From contig NZ_JAAHGO010000062.1 in the NCBI RefSeq assembly GCF_010672455.1, positions 1 to 34,877 on the forward strand: a stretch of DNA of 34,877 nucleotides, in the 5' to 3' direction. A program made the translations under genes and the position numbers. Below the pieces are notes generated by a model, which ran no database searches, had not been told where the DNA came from, and was given only the letters and a program-made list of their open reading frames with translations. The first letter of the stretch is position 1; every line of letters begins with the position of its first letter. Shown here piece after piece: positions 24,558 through 33,946 of this stretch. The stretch is from Okeania sp. SIO2C9 (lineage in GTDB: Bacteria > Cyanobacteriota > Cyanobacteriia > Cyanobacteriales > Microcoleaceae).

Positions 24558-25410
24558 TTTTTATATCTCCAACTGACTTGCACTATCTCTTTTAATTTAG
24601 TCTTCTGTTAAAAGTAGTGGTAACTTAATGTGCCACATCATTATTATTTCTTTATATTGATTTGTCTTTAATCTTAAAAATATAAAGAAAGAAATAGGTT
24701 ATTTTGACTTTTGACGCATTGCTATTTGGACCTGTTCCCCTGTTAGTGGTATCTATACTGGAGTCATGGCACTACGAATATGGGTCAAAATATATACTTA
24801 TTAGTCCATAGTTTCACTAACTGTTTTTAACTTGGGTACTATCCGGATGAATATGCTAGTCAAAATATTTATATTAGAGTTTACTTAATCATAACATCAT
24901 TGTTACTAGAGTCTATAATAGCTTTAGTTCAATCATGATTATCTAGTCAGATAGTTAAGAGTTATAGTAGTCTTTTTCTCCTACATTTGATTTTTTTATT
25001 GTGCTTTGTCAATCTAGATTTTACTGTTTTTTTTATTTATTACATTAGTTAGTTTCCTACCCTGTATTAGCATCATTATAACTCCCATTTTTAGGATATA
25101 AAATTACGTTTTATTCAGGCTTTTTAAGAATTAAATTCTGTTTGATTTAGATTATTTAAAATTTGACTTGATTTGCAGTCTTAATCTCAACTTCATTTGC
25201 TAACCAGAACTGCAATTATTACAATCCTTTTATACATTGTTTAGTAACAAAAACAAGAGAGTTAATTTTTGGGTGGTGGTGCATTTTTATTATTTTTGTT
25301 ACGAGAACAGTGGGAGCATCTTGCTCCCATGCCACGCATTCCTTTTTCCTGTACACCATTACGGCTGTAGGACTACCAATTTTTGTTGTCTTACTATCTT
25401 CTTTTACCGT
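24558..25410. other. Long intergenic region with a dispersed hairpin repeat
   Basis: No gene seen from 24558 to about 25200. At 25280-25410 there is a dispersed repeat with TGGGAGCA-TCT-TGCTCCCA (25311-25329, perfect 8-bp stem), then CACCATTACGGCTGTAGGAC and TTTGTTGTCTTACTATCTTC. Translations of this repeat can look like short proteins on either strand but are not genes. Confidence 0.5.
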
Positions 25411-25647
25411 GACAGAATTAAGCAAAAAGTCTATAATGATTTAATTGCATATACTCATGAAATTAAGGAAACTTGGGAACAAGACTCTCGTGAATTAATA
25501 AATCTTAAACCACTTTCTAACATTAAAGACCTTCTTTTAAGTACGTTAAGTAATAAATCTAAAAATAAAATAATAAACCATATTAAAGAAGCGTGTACAC
25601 CCTATCTAGAATTTAAGCTGAGAATGAATATAGGTTGCCAAGATTAG
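25411..25647 (+). pseudogene. Unrecognised gene fragment fused to a dispersed repeat
   Basis: The plus strand reads DRIKQKVYNDLIAYTHEIKE, then TWEQDSRELINLKPLSNIKD and EACTPYLEFKLRMNIGCQD before a TAG. The composition and helical pattern look like real protein, but there is no start codon. Upstream sequence in the same frame is the translated dispersed repeat. I infer a 5'-truncated gene whose beginning was replaced by the repeat. No family recognised. Confidence 0.4.
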
Positions 25648-25729
25648 TTGATACTTTTGCTTTTAATATAACTTTTAATTCTTGCTCAATCTCTCAATAC
25701 TAATTCATTCTTCAAATATCATAAATAAA

Positions 25730-25943
25730 TTAGGGCTTGCTGATTAACTTTCAAAGCTTTTATATGTAAATATTTGAGCCTTTTTAGAGTTAAAAAAGGT
25801 CTATGGTTTTTGGTCTAGGGAGCTAAAAAAAATCAGGGTTTTGAGTAGATAAGGAGAGAAAAATAAAGGGATACTTCTTCCTGCTAATTCCTCTAAATTA
25901 TGAATTCTACCCTCAACCATAAGACTTTTTCAGTAAACCCTAA
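25730..25943. mobile_element. ~214-bp MITE with TTAGGGYTT ends
   Basis: TTAGGGCTTGCTGA at the left and TCAGTAAACCCTAA at the right are inverted repeats with two mismatches. The interior (GAGCCTTTTTAGAGTTAAAA, GGTCTAGGGAGC, GAGTAGATAAGGAGAGA) matches what I remember as a non-coding element repeated in filamentous marine cyanobacteria. A solo end lies at 2700. Confidence 0.65.
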
Positions 25944-26020
25944 ATTAGCTGACATCTGAATGCTTGCTTTATATATATTCTCAAACAGAAAACTACTCAA
26001 ATAAAAGCGGAGGTATTAAA

Positions 26021-26587
26021 ATGAGTTGGGAATCAGAATTTGCTTCTCAGTGGCAAACTTTTATGGATATTTTGGAAACTAATATTCGTCGCCAAGTTAA
26101 AAGTAATGGTAGTTTAAATTCTGCTTTTGTTAATAGTGTGATTAAAAATGAAGTTTAAAAATGGTCAAACAGTAATCACTTTAATGGTGCTTGGTTACGA
26201 AAATTAAACCGCGAAAAGCCTTCTCTTTATGAGCAGTTTCGCACTACCTTAGATACATTACACTCAAGCAGTAGTATATCTTTTAATAACCCTTCAATTG
26301 TCTTATCTGTTATGGGAGGAATAGGGATATGCGTAATTCTAATAATTTTTGGGTTTCTCCACTTGCTAGTACAATTAGGATTAATTTCGTTAGTGCTGAG
26401 ACAAGAAGTTTTAACCACTGCTCTAGCTTCTATAATTATCTTGCCTATTCTCAAGAATATAGAAGCTAAATAAAGAGAAAATCAGCTCAATCAATTAATT
26501 GATAATCTTCAACAAGATTTGAATTTTACTGGTGAAAAATTAAGAGATATTGCAGCTAAAGCTGAAGAAAAGTTGTATAGCAAATGA
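26021..26587 (+). pseudogene. Two-helix membrane protein gene with two in-frame stops
   Basis: From ATG, with a strong GCGGAGGT ribosome site 5 bases upstream, 188 sense codons read in one frame to a TGA, broken only by TAA at 26156-26158 and TAA at 26471-26473. The product would start MSWESEFASQWQTFMDILET, then WSNSNHFNGAWLRKLNREKP, a first membrane helix SIVLSVMGGIGICVILIIFG, a second hydrophobic stretch, and a charged coiled-coil tail NQLIDNLQQDLNFTGEKLRD ending EEKLYSK. Both stops could come from single changes of Gln codons (CAA to TAA). The lack of frameshifts suggests recent inactivation. Family not recognised. Confidence 0.7.
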
Positions 26588-27030
26588 CCGAGCTTGACTA
26601 TAAATCAGTTATGAGGGATTGATATGGTAATTTAATTTTTTGGTCGTCTTATACCAAATTGATAAATGTTTGCTACAAATAGCTAGGGTATTTCTTAGGA
26701 GTTAGTCCTCAGTCCTCAGGAGTCGTATGGGAATGGCTTTCATACCATTTTTTAGGGTGTAAATTATCTTTTTTGTCAAAGGGACATCTCCTGTAAAGTT
26801 TTTTTTATCCCTCTTACTATTCGTAACATTCTTTTTTAAAATTGGTCTTAAGCACAGATATTATTTACAGATTTAGATGGATTTTTTGGTAGTCCTGTAG
26901 ATTTAGCTATCTTCATAAATAAGCTCCTTTTACCTTAAGCATTTAGCTCTTAGCAGTCAGCACTTTCCTGGGGGATGTTACGCAAACAGTAAATAATGAA
27001 TAATTCTTTATAAGCTTAAAGAAGCTTCAA
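26588..27030. other. Intergenic region, nothing recognised
   Basis: No gene, RNA or mobile element seen. CCTCAGTCCTCAGGAGTC near 26708 is a short imperfect repeat. Confidence 0.4.
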
Positions 27031-27201
27031 CAATTAATAATTAATTATTAATAATTACCTCTTCTTTTCAAGGAGAGGATTGACTAATCATGAAAATTTT
27101 TTCTCTCTTGGTCGATTGGAGGTCAGCTCCGAGACCTCGCCATCCCTCGACCGCTTGTTTCTCCTTTAAAAGAGAGGCATTTTACCTGAATTATTCGGTA
27201 A
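27031..27201. mobile_element. Small repeat element, copy C, with a nested insertion
   Basis: Starts CAATTAATAATTAATTATTA, continues TAATTACCTCTTCTTTTCAA, GGAGAGGATTGACTAA and ends GAATTATTCGGTAA. It is about 40 bp longer than the others because GGTCGATTGGAGGTC ... GACCTCGCCATCCCTCGACC, a separate palindrome-rich repeat, sits in its middle. Confidence 0.75.
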
Positions 27202-27246
27202 TTTGACAGTAAGTTTTAACTCTATCCAAATTTATCAATTGCTTTT

Positions 27247-27351
27247 ATAGCAATTCCCAAAAAGCGTGAGGTACAAAATTTTAGGTTTGAGGGAACAGGG
27301 AATAAAAAGACAAAAAGATAACTGTATCTCACGCTTTTTGAGAAACGCTAT
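27247..27351. mobile_element. 105-bp MITE-like element with ~28-bp inverted ends
   Basis: ATAGCAATTCCCAAAAAGCG-TGAGGTACA at the left pairs with TGTATCTCACGC-TTTTTGAGAAACGCTAT at the right, with about five mismatches in 28. Its flanks begin and end with TA. Non-coding interior with a GGGAACAGGGAATA piece. Confidence 0.7.
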
Positions 27352-28117
27352 ACCTCCTCTAATCATCAATAGTTGATAGCTAATAGCTGACCACTGTTAG
27401 CTCCGCATTCGGACCGAAATGCTTACCTTTCACTGATAAGGAGCTTAACTGCAAAAATCACTACTTGTACACCACTAGGGATTTTTCAAAGGTTTTCTAG
27501 AAAGATAAATATACATACAACAGATTCCAGTTATATTTATATGAAGTACAGATATTAACAATTAAAGGTTCCCAGTGCGGGTATCTTGTCCGCGACGGGT
27601 GTACTTCACTAAGGTGGAATCCGCTGTATATATTTTTTTGACAGAAATAACCCAGAATATCATTTGCTATTGAAAAATAATATAACACTATTTAAAAGTT
27701 ATGTCTATCTAAATTTTCGAGGATTGAAATAACAGTAAAAGTATCCTGTTGAAGGCTTAATTTATAGAGTAATATTCCCAGAGGAATATTAGAGCGATAA
27801 TGCTCCGCATCGCTACCGCGAACGCCTGTTTTTGTATAAGCATTTCCGTTTGTCACCGCGAAGCAAACAGCGGTCAGCTATCAGCTATTAATTCATTGCT
27901 TTTATAGGAGGAATTAGTATTGAGAGATTTAAAGAGAATTCAAAGTATTGGAAAAAAACTCACCTTGACCTTAGCAATGTATATTCATTATTGATGAAAC
28001 AGCTAAAAACTGACTGTGAGCTAGCTTAATGTTTATGTTTTTGCGGGAAAGGAATAATCAAGTTGATACCCATTAAACTCTAAAAAAATTCCCTCACTTC
28101 CAAAACATTTTGCCAAA
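27352..28117. other. Gene-free region made of small dispersed repeats
   Basis: Contains GTTCCCAGTGCGGGTATCTT with TCACTAAGGTGGAATCCGC (27560-27625), TATTCCCAGAGGAATA (palindrome near 27775), GATAATGCTCCGCATCGCTA, CGCGAAGCAAACAGCGG and CAGCTATCAGCTATTA. No coding frame is convincing. Confidence 0.5.
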
Positions 28118-28284
28118 TATAGCAATATGATTTTAGTTGTGAGATATTGGAGACTTTTGTTCTAGGGAATAGGGAATAGATATGGATATGGAGGGAAGAA
28201 ACGAATACATAAGAATCAGAAAACTGCTATATTCTATGCTTTAAAGGAAACCTCAATTCTCACATCTGATTCCTGATTGCTATA
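28118..28284. mobile_element. MITE-like element at the 3' end of the large fusion gene
   Basis: TATAGCAAT at the left and ATTGCTATA at the right, 167 bp apart. It is the inverted copy of the element at 12688-12860. The last eight codons and the stop of the 1825-residue protein lie inside it. Confidence 0.75.
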
Positions 28285-31200
28285 TTCGGAAGTGAAAAAT
28301 CACAACAAGACAAAACTGTTAAATCAAGATCGTCGGCAAGAAAAGCAGCAATACTTTGTCTAACTGCGGAGTTACTATTACTACAAACATTCCCTTTCAA
28401 ATACACAATTAAATCTTTGACATACTCACAATATTTTTCCAATTCTCCAACTTCCTGAAAATTTAGAGGTCTAGCAAATAGAAAATTCAGAAAATCAGTA
28501 AAAATCCATTTTGGCAAAACAGCTTTACGATAATTTATTGGTAACTGAAAAGCAAACCGATAAAGCAGAAATACTAAAAGATTTTGCCAGAGATTTTTTG
28601 TGGAAAAATTTTTCTGTAGATTAACAATAAAATCTTGTTCGGAAGCAGTTAAAACTTCATTTTTTATCTCACTATTGAGCAGAAGTTTATAAATTTCACC
28701 TATTTCAGCTTGATAAAAATATTTCAATTGTTCATTTGACAGACTCAACAACTTTTCAGCGAGTTGGCGACGTAATTGGCGAAGATTATTTAAAACCGAC
28801 TCATCACCAGGAAAGCGACGATATTGTTCGACCAAATTTGGCAGTTGAGAAAAGTCTTTTTTGAGCAAAAATCTTAATTTTTGTCTGACAGTTTCTTTCA
28901 CCTCTGCAGCTAAAAAACTATAAAGGGGATTCTCCAAGATTTTCTGATAAAACCTTTGATAATCTTGAGGATTTTTCCCAGAAGTAAGATTAATTTGAGT
29001 TTGTTGGCGGGGATGAATACGAAGTTGAGATAAAGGCTTATCCACAAATCCAATTTTGTAATTTCCCATAATCCTGAACCACATATCTATATCTAATACT
29101 TGAGTCAAACTAGAGTCAAAAAGTCCGATTTTTTCAAAGACAGTTTTAGGAATTAATACTGTTGTTGGTTCCCCAATTTTATTCAGGCGATATTTCATTA
29201 AATTAGGGTCTAATAATAAATCTTTTCCTGACTGAATAGTTTTCAAATTTGACCAATCTTTGTGTAAATCTTGAGTACCACGATAAGCAGCTATACAAGT
29301 AGAATTATTTTCTGCACCAGGTTCTAAAATTACGCGACGGCGAGAAAATACTAAGCCTATTTCTGAATCTTCTTCTGCTATTTTGACAAGCTCTTCAATA
29401 CAGTTTTTTTCGAGCAAGTCATCCTGGAACAAGAATTTAATATATTTGCCTCTAGCTTGGGAAATACAGAAGTTTAAATTTCCCACTAAGCCATAATTTT
29501 GATGGCAAATAATCCGAAATTCTATTTGTGGATTTTCCGATTGTAATGATTTTGTTATTTCGAGGGTTTTGTCAGTGGAATTATCATCAGAAATTATGAT
29601 TTCTAGGTTGGAGTAAGTTTGGGAAAGGGCACTATTAATTGCAGCTCTGATAAAATTTTCTCCGTTGTAAGTAGGAATACAAATACTAACAAGTGGAGAT
29701 TTCTTCCTTGGAGAAGACTGAGATAATTTTGTGCCTGGAATATTAGTAAAGTTTTCCGTAATTTGAGCAATATATTCAAGGCGAGTATTGATTTTTTTAC
29801 CCATAGCTTCTGGGCTGAGTAATGACTTAATATCTTCAGCAGCTTTTAATCCAATTTTTTGAGCTTGGTCAGAATTATTAAACACATATTTCATCAAATT
29901 GGCGCAATGTTCGATGTTAGGATTTGCCCAAATATCTCCTTGTTTATATGGTCCGTAATTATCAGCGATCGCTACTTTTTCATATTCGACTAAAAAGCTA
30001 TTTCCTACATTCATAAATTCAGTATTTGATGAATAGCCAGTGGCAATAACTGGTTTGCCATAAAACATTGCTTCTGCCATTGTTAAGCCAAAGCCTTCGG
30101 CGCGATGTAGAGATACATAACAATTGCAATGGTAAAGCAAGGCATTGATTTTTTCTTTGGATAAATATCCATCTATATGTTTAATATTTGAGGAGTCTCC
30201 GATACTATTTATTAGTCGTGATTTATCTCTAGGAAATTTTTGAGAATTGGATGATTTTATCAGGAGCAAAACATCTGGGTTTGAGTTTCCAAATGCTTTT
30301 TTAAATGCCGTAATTGTGGCGAGTGGATTTTTTCGTTGGAGGCGACTAAAAAAGTCAAAGATAAATAGAAAGATAAATTTATTTGTTGGTAAACCTAGTT
30401 GTTTTCTACTAATTTTCGGAATTGGTAGAGAAATGCTGGGCATCATTTTTATTACAGGAATAGATGACACCATTGAGATAGATTCGGCACAGTAATTACT
30501 GTAAGTCCAAATTTCGTGAAATGGTGTAAATGCTGTTATCCATTCTGGAGGAAATGTCGGAAGTTCCCATGCCCAAAAACCGATGTTATATTTATTGGTG
30601 AAATATTGTCTTACAGTTGGTTTTTTGAGAAAGGTTTTGACTTCATTGGCGTTGACTTGAAATAGGTTGATTGGATGTGGGTTTTCTTGGGTAAATTTTT
30701 GGTAGGTTTTGTCGGAGTTTCTATGGGGAGTGCTGATAATGTTGTTGATAACAAAGGGAATGTTTGTGGTTTCTACTGCTCGAAGTGTTGCTCTTACTCC
30801 TTCTCCTATTCCTAATTCTCCTTTAACAAAACCTGCAATATTAATTCCCAATTTTTGAGGAGTTGTTGGAGTTGATAAAAGTTCGTTTATCTCTGTAAGT
30901 TTTTCTGGTTTTGGGGAATTTTCTTCTTTCCTTCTCACTGCTGCTTTTTCCTGGTATAAAATTTGAGTTTTGTCTGAGAGTTGTTGAGATTTTGGGGTAG
31001 ATTTTGGGAGATTGAAAGAATTTACTCCTTGATTTATACCTCCTACTTTTCCCTGGTGTAAAAATTCAGTTTTGTCTGAGATTTGTTGAGGTTTTTGAGT
31101 AGATTTTGGGAGATTGAGATAAATTTTTTCTTTCTTCTTGCCTCCTGGTTCTTGTTGCTGAAAAAATTCAGTTTTGTCTGAGAGTTGTTGAGGTTTTTGA

Positions 31201-33737
31201 GTAGATGTTGGGAGATTGAGATAAATTTCTTCTTTCTTCTTGTCTTCAGGTTCTTGTTGCTGAAAAAATTCAGTTTTGTCTGAGAGTTGTTGAGATTTTG
31301 GGGTAGATTTTGGGAGATTGATAGGAATTTCTTCTTGATTTATCCCTCCTCCTTTTCCCTGGTGTAAAAATTCAGTTTTGTCTGAGAGTTGTTGAGATTT
31401 TGGAGTAGATTTTGGGAGATTGATAGGAATTTCTTCTTGATTTATCCCTCCTCCTTTTCCCTGGTGTAAAAATTCAGTTTTGTCTGAGAGTTGTTGAGAT
31501 TTTGGAGTAGATTTTGAGATTTTGAGGGAATTTACTTCTTGTGGCTGAAAAAATTGAGTTTCATCTGAGAGTTGTTGAGATATTTGGGTAGATTTTGGGA
31601 TGTTGAAAGAATTTAGTTCTTGATTTATCCCTCCTCCTTTTCCCTGGTGTAAAAATTCAGTTTTGTCTGAGAGTTGTTGAGATTTTGGAGTAGATTTTGG
31701 GAGATTGAGAGAATTTAGTTCTTGATTTATCTCTTCTACTTCTTGTGGCTGAAAAATTTGAGCTTTATCTGAAAGTTGTTCAGATTTTGGGGTAGATGTT
31801 GGGAGATTGAGAGAATTTACTTCTTTCCTTTTCCCTCCTAGTTCTCGTTGCTGAAAAAATTCAGTTTTGTCTGAGAGTTGTTGAGATTTTGGAGTAGATT
31901 TTGGGAGATTGAGAGAATTTAGTTCTTGATTTATCCCTTCTACTTCTTGTTGCTGAAAAAATTCAGTTTTGTCTGAGAGTTGTTGAGATTTTGGAGTAGA
32001 TTTTGGGAGATTGAGAGAATTTAGTTCTTGATTTATCCCTTCTACTTCTTGTTGCTGAAAAAATTCAGTTTCATCTGAAAGTTCTTGAGATTTTGGGGTA
32101 GATGTTGGGAGATTGAAAGAATTTAGTTCTTGATTTATCCCTTCTACTTCTTGTTGCTGAAAAATTTGAGTTTTGTCTGAGAGTTGTTGAGATTTTGGGA
32201 TAGATGTTGGGAGATTGAAAGAAATTTCTTCTTGATTTATCCCTCCTCCTTTTCCCTGGTGTAAAAATTCAGTTTTGTCTGAAAGTTCTTGAGATTTTGG
32301 GGTAGATGTTGGGAGACTGAAAGAAATTTCTTCTTGATTTATCCCTTCTACTTCTTGTTGCTGAAAAATTTGAGTTTCATCTGAAAGTTGTTGAGATTTT
32401 GCGATAGATGTTGGGAGATTGAGAGAATTTAGTTCTTGATTTATCCTTCCTCCTTTTCCCTGGTGTAAAAATTCAGTTTTGTCTGAGAGTTGTTGAGATT
32501 TTGGGATAGATGTTGGGAGATTGAAAGAAATTTCTTCTTGATTTATCCCTCCTCCTTTTCCCTGGTGTAAAAATTCAGTTTTGTCTGAAAGTTCTTGAGA
32601 TTTTGGGGTAGATGTTGGGAGATTAAGCGAATTTAGTTCTTGATTTATCCCTTCTACTTCTTGTTGCTGAAAAATTTGAGTTTTGTCTGAGAGTTGTTGA
32701 GATTTTGGGGTAGATGTTGGGAGATTGAAAGAAATTTCTTCTTGATTTATACCTTCTACTTCTTGTTGCTGAAAAATTTGAGTTTTGTCTGAGAGTTGTT
32801 GAGATTTTGGGGTAGATGTTGGGAAATTGAGAGAAATTTCTTCTTGATTTATACCTCCTCCTTTTCCCTGGTGTAAAAATTGAGTTTTGTCTGAGAGTTG
32901 TTGAGATTTTGGGGTAGATGTTGGGAGATTAAGAGAATTTACTTCTTCCTTCTTGTCTCCTCCTTCTTCCTTGCCTAAAATTCTCTCGAATGTTTTGAGA
33001 TAATCCCGATTTTGTCTAAGAATTTTTCGGAGATTTTCCGCATCATATTTTAAGAGTGCTTCACAAAAAGCTGGAGAGATTTTTTTCTCCGTTAATAAAT
33101 GGAGTGATGAATAGTTAGTATAAAAATTGAGGTGAAATTTCTGAGCAATAATTTGGAGAGATTTAACTGTATATATAGATATGTGTTGACCTTCATCTGT
33201 AGCATAGTACCACCACTGATTAGGTTTAGGATTGTCTGGCGGTAATATTTCTGTGCTGAAAAGGATATTTTGGGAGTAATTTAAAATTTCTCCAATATCA
33301 GAAATAGGATTAACTAAATGTTCTAGTAGTTCAAAAGCAGTAACTAACTCATATTTTTGGTTTAGAGTAGCTGTAAAATTTTGAGCAAAGAGATTTTCAC
33401 AGTATTTGTCTTGCCAATCAAACTTGTATTTAATATCCCGCATCAATCTCACAAATAAACCATATCCACCACCGAAGTCGAGGAATTTTTCCTCTGAGTC
33501 AAACAGTCGATCAATAATATTCTTTGTAACTTGAGATAACATCAAATTTCTGAAGATTAAACCCTCATCGCTAGAGGCGATCGCTTGAGAATAAGCTTCA
33601 TTTAACCAGTAAGGATATTCTGTTTGGATAAAGTTGCAGTTTTGACATTGAAAGTAGTCGATTTTATATTTTTTGTTGAGGATATGAGCTTCAGCAAATT
33701 TTAAAGAAATAGATTCACATATTTTGCATTTCATCAT
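28260..33737 (-). CDS. Methyltransferase-repeat-GT4-GT2 fusion glycosyltransferase
   Basis: Protein of 1825 residues, presumably cytoplasmic. Order: zinc ribbon with CKIC and CQNC (4-7, 31-34); class I methyltransferase with FLDFGGGYG near 85-93 and AFELLEHL near 134-141; twenty repeats of 34 residues (278-950); a GT4-type glycosyltransferase starting LGINIAGFVKGELGIGEG at 963, with the donor-site motif HRAEGFGLTMAEAMFYGKP near 1210; a GT2 domain from VSICIPTYNGENFI at about 1349, with ISDDNSTD and FLFQDDLLEKN; then a helical C-terminal part (about 1570-1825). It probably builds and methylates a surface glycan. The final residues LPNIAIRNQM come from a mobile element, so the native C-terminus is probably lost. 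Start is the first of two adjacent ATGs; either is possible. Confidence 0.9.
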   Translation of the reverse strand: MMKCKICESISLKFAEAHILNKKYKIDYFQCQNCNFIQTEYPYWLNEAYSQAIASSDEGLIFRNLMLSQVTKNIIDRLFDSEEKFLDFGGGYGLFVRLMRDIKYKFDWQDKYCENLFAQNFTATLNQKYELVTAFELLEHLVNPISDIGEILNYSQNILFSTEILPPDNPKPNQWWYYATDEGQHISIYTVKSLQIIAQKFHLNFYTNYSSLHLLTEKKISPAFCEALLKYDAENLRKILRQNRDYLKTFERILGKEEGGDKKEEVNSLNLPTSTPKSQQLSDKTQFLHQGKGGGINQEEISLNFPTSTPKSQQLSDKTQIFQQQEVEGINQEEISFNLPTSTPKSQQLSDKTQIFQQQEVEGINQELNSLNLPTSTPKSQELSDKTEFLHQGKGGGINQEEISFNLPTSIPKSQQLSDKTEFLHQGKGGRINQELNSLNLPTSIAKSQQLSDETQIFQQQEVEGINQEEISFSLPTSTPKSQELSDKTEFLHQGKGGGINQEEISFNLPTSIPKSQQLSDKTQIFQQQEVEGINQELNSFNLPTSTPKSQELSDETEFFQQQEVEGINQELNSLNLPKSTPKSQQLSDKTEFFQQQEVEGINQELNSLNLPKSTPKSQQLSDKTEFFQQRELGGKRKEVNSLNLPTSTPKSEQLSDKAQIFQPQEVEEINQELNSLNLPKSTPKSQQLSDKTEFLHQGKGGGINQELNSFNIPKSTQISQQLSDETQFFQPQEVNSLKISKSTPKSQQLSDKTEFLHQGKGGGINQEEIPINLPKSTPKSQQLSDKTEFLHQGKGGGINQEEIPINLPKSTPKSQQLSDKTEFFQQQEPEDKKKEEIYLNLPTSTQKPQQLSDKTEFFQQQEPGGKKKEKIYLNLPKSTQKPQQISDKTEFLHQGKVGGINQGVNSFNLPKSTPKSQQLSDKTQILYQEKAAVRRKEENSPKPEKLTEINELLSTPTTPQKLGINIAGFVKGELGIGEGVRATLRAVETTNIPFVINNIISTPHRNSDKTYQKFTQENPHPINLFQVNANEVKTFLKKPTVRQYFTNKYNIGFWAWELPTFPPEWITAFTPFHEIWTYSNYCAESISMVSSIPVIKMMPSISLPIPKISRKQLGLPTNKFIFLFIFDFFSRLQRKNPLATITAFKKAFGNSNPDVLLLIKSSNSQKFPRDKSRLINSIGDSSNIKHIDGYLSKEKINALLYHCNCYVSLHRAEGFGLTMAEAMFYGKPVIATGYSSNTEFMNVGNSFLVEYEKVAIADNYGPYKQGDIWANPNIEHCANLMKYVFNNSDQAQKIGLKAAEDIKSLLSPEAMGKKINTRLEYIAQITENFTNIPGTKLSQSSPRKKSPLVSICIPTYNGENFIRAAINSALSQTYSNLEIIISDDNSTDKTLEITKSLQSENPQIEFRIICHQNYGLVGNLNFCISQARGKYIKFLFQDDLLEKNCIEELVKIAEEDSEIGLVFSRRRVILEPGAENNSTCIAAYRGTQDLHKDWSNLKTIQSGKDLLLDPNLMKYRLNKIGEPTTVLIPKTVFEKIGLFDSSLTQVLDIDMWFRIMGNYKIGFVDKPLSQLRIHPRQQTQINLTSGKNPQDYQRFYQKILENPLYSFLAAEVKETVRQKLRFLLKKDFSQLPNLVEQYRRFPGDESVLNNLRQLRRQLAEKLLSLSNEQLKYFYQAEIGEIYKLLLNSEIKNEVLTASEQDFIVNLQKNFSTKNLWQNLLVFLLYRFAFQLPINYRKAVLPKWIFTDFLNFLFARPLNFQEVGELEKYCEYVKDLIVYLKGNVCSNSNSAVRQSIAAFLADDLDLTVLSCCDFSLPNIAIRNQM
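30888..32906 (-). repeat. Twenty in-frame 102-bp repeats (34 residues)
   Basis: Units read SQQLSDKTEFLHQGKGGG then INQEEISFNLPTSTPK, or SQQLSDKTQIFQQQEVEG then INQELNSLNLPTSTPK. Two spacer types (LHQGKGGG and FQQQEVEG) are mixed among units. Unit 14 is short (27 residues), unit 20 is diverged, and units 15 and 16 are identical in protein. The consensus is Gln/Ser/Lys-rich and probably unstructured. It is an interdomain linker between the methyltransferase and GT4 parts. Confidence 0.9.
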
Positions 33738-33946
33738 CTGTTTGTATCTAGGTTTGTTAATGGTCTTAATATTTATATTGGTTAAGTCTAACAGATTTAA
33801 CTATTTATATATAAATAAGTGATCGTTTATCTATCTGCCTCAGTAAAAGTGGAGTTATATAGAAGAAGTTCTCATCATTTTACTTGGATGAGGGTTAGCT
33901 AATACCGTTTCACGAAAGTTATAAGTCAAAAGCGAGTGCGTAATTC

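Noticed and set aside
25219-25425. 68-residue minus-strand frame containing CVAWEQDAPTV
   Set aside because: This is a translation of a dispersed hairpin repeat (TGGGAGCA/TGCTCCCA), not a conserved protein.
26021-26587. Programmed stop-codon readthrough as the main explanation for two TAA codons
   Set aside because: Other genes in the window use TAA as a normal stop and nonsense changes also occur in clear pseudogenes, so decay is simpler.
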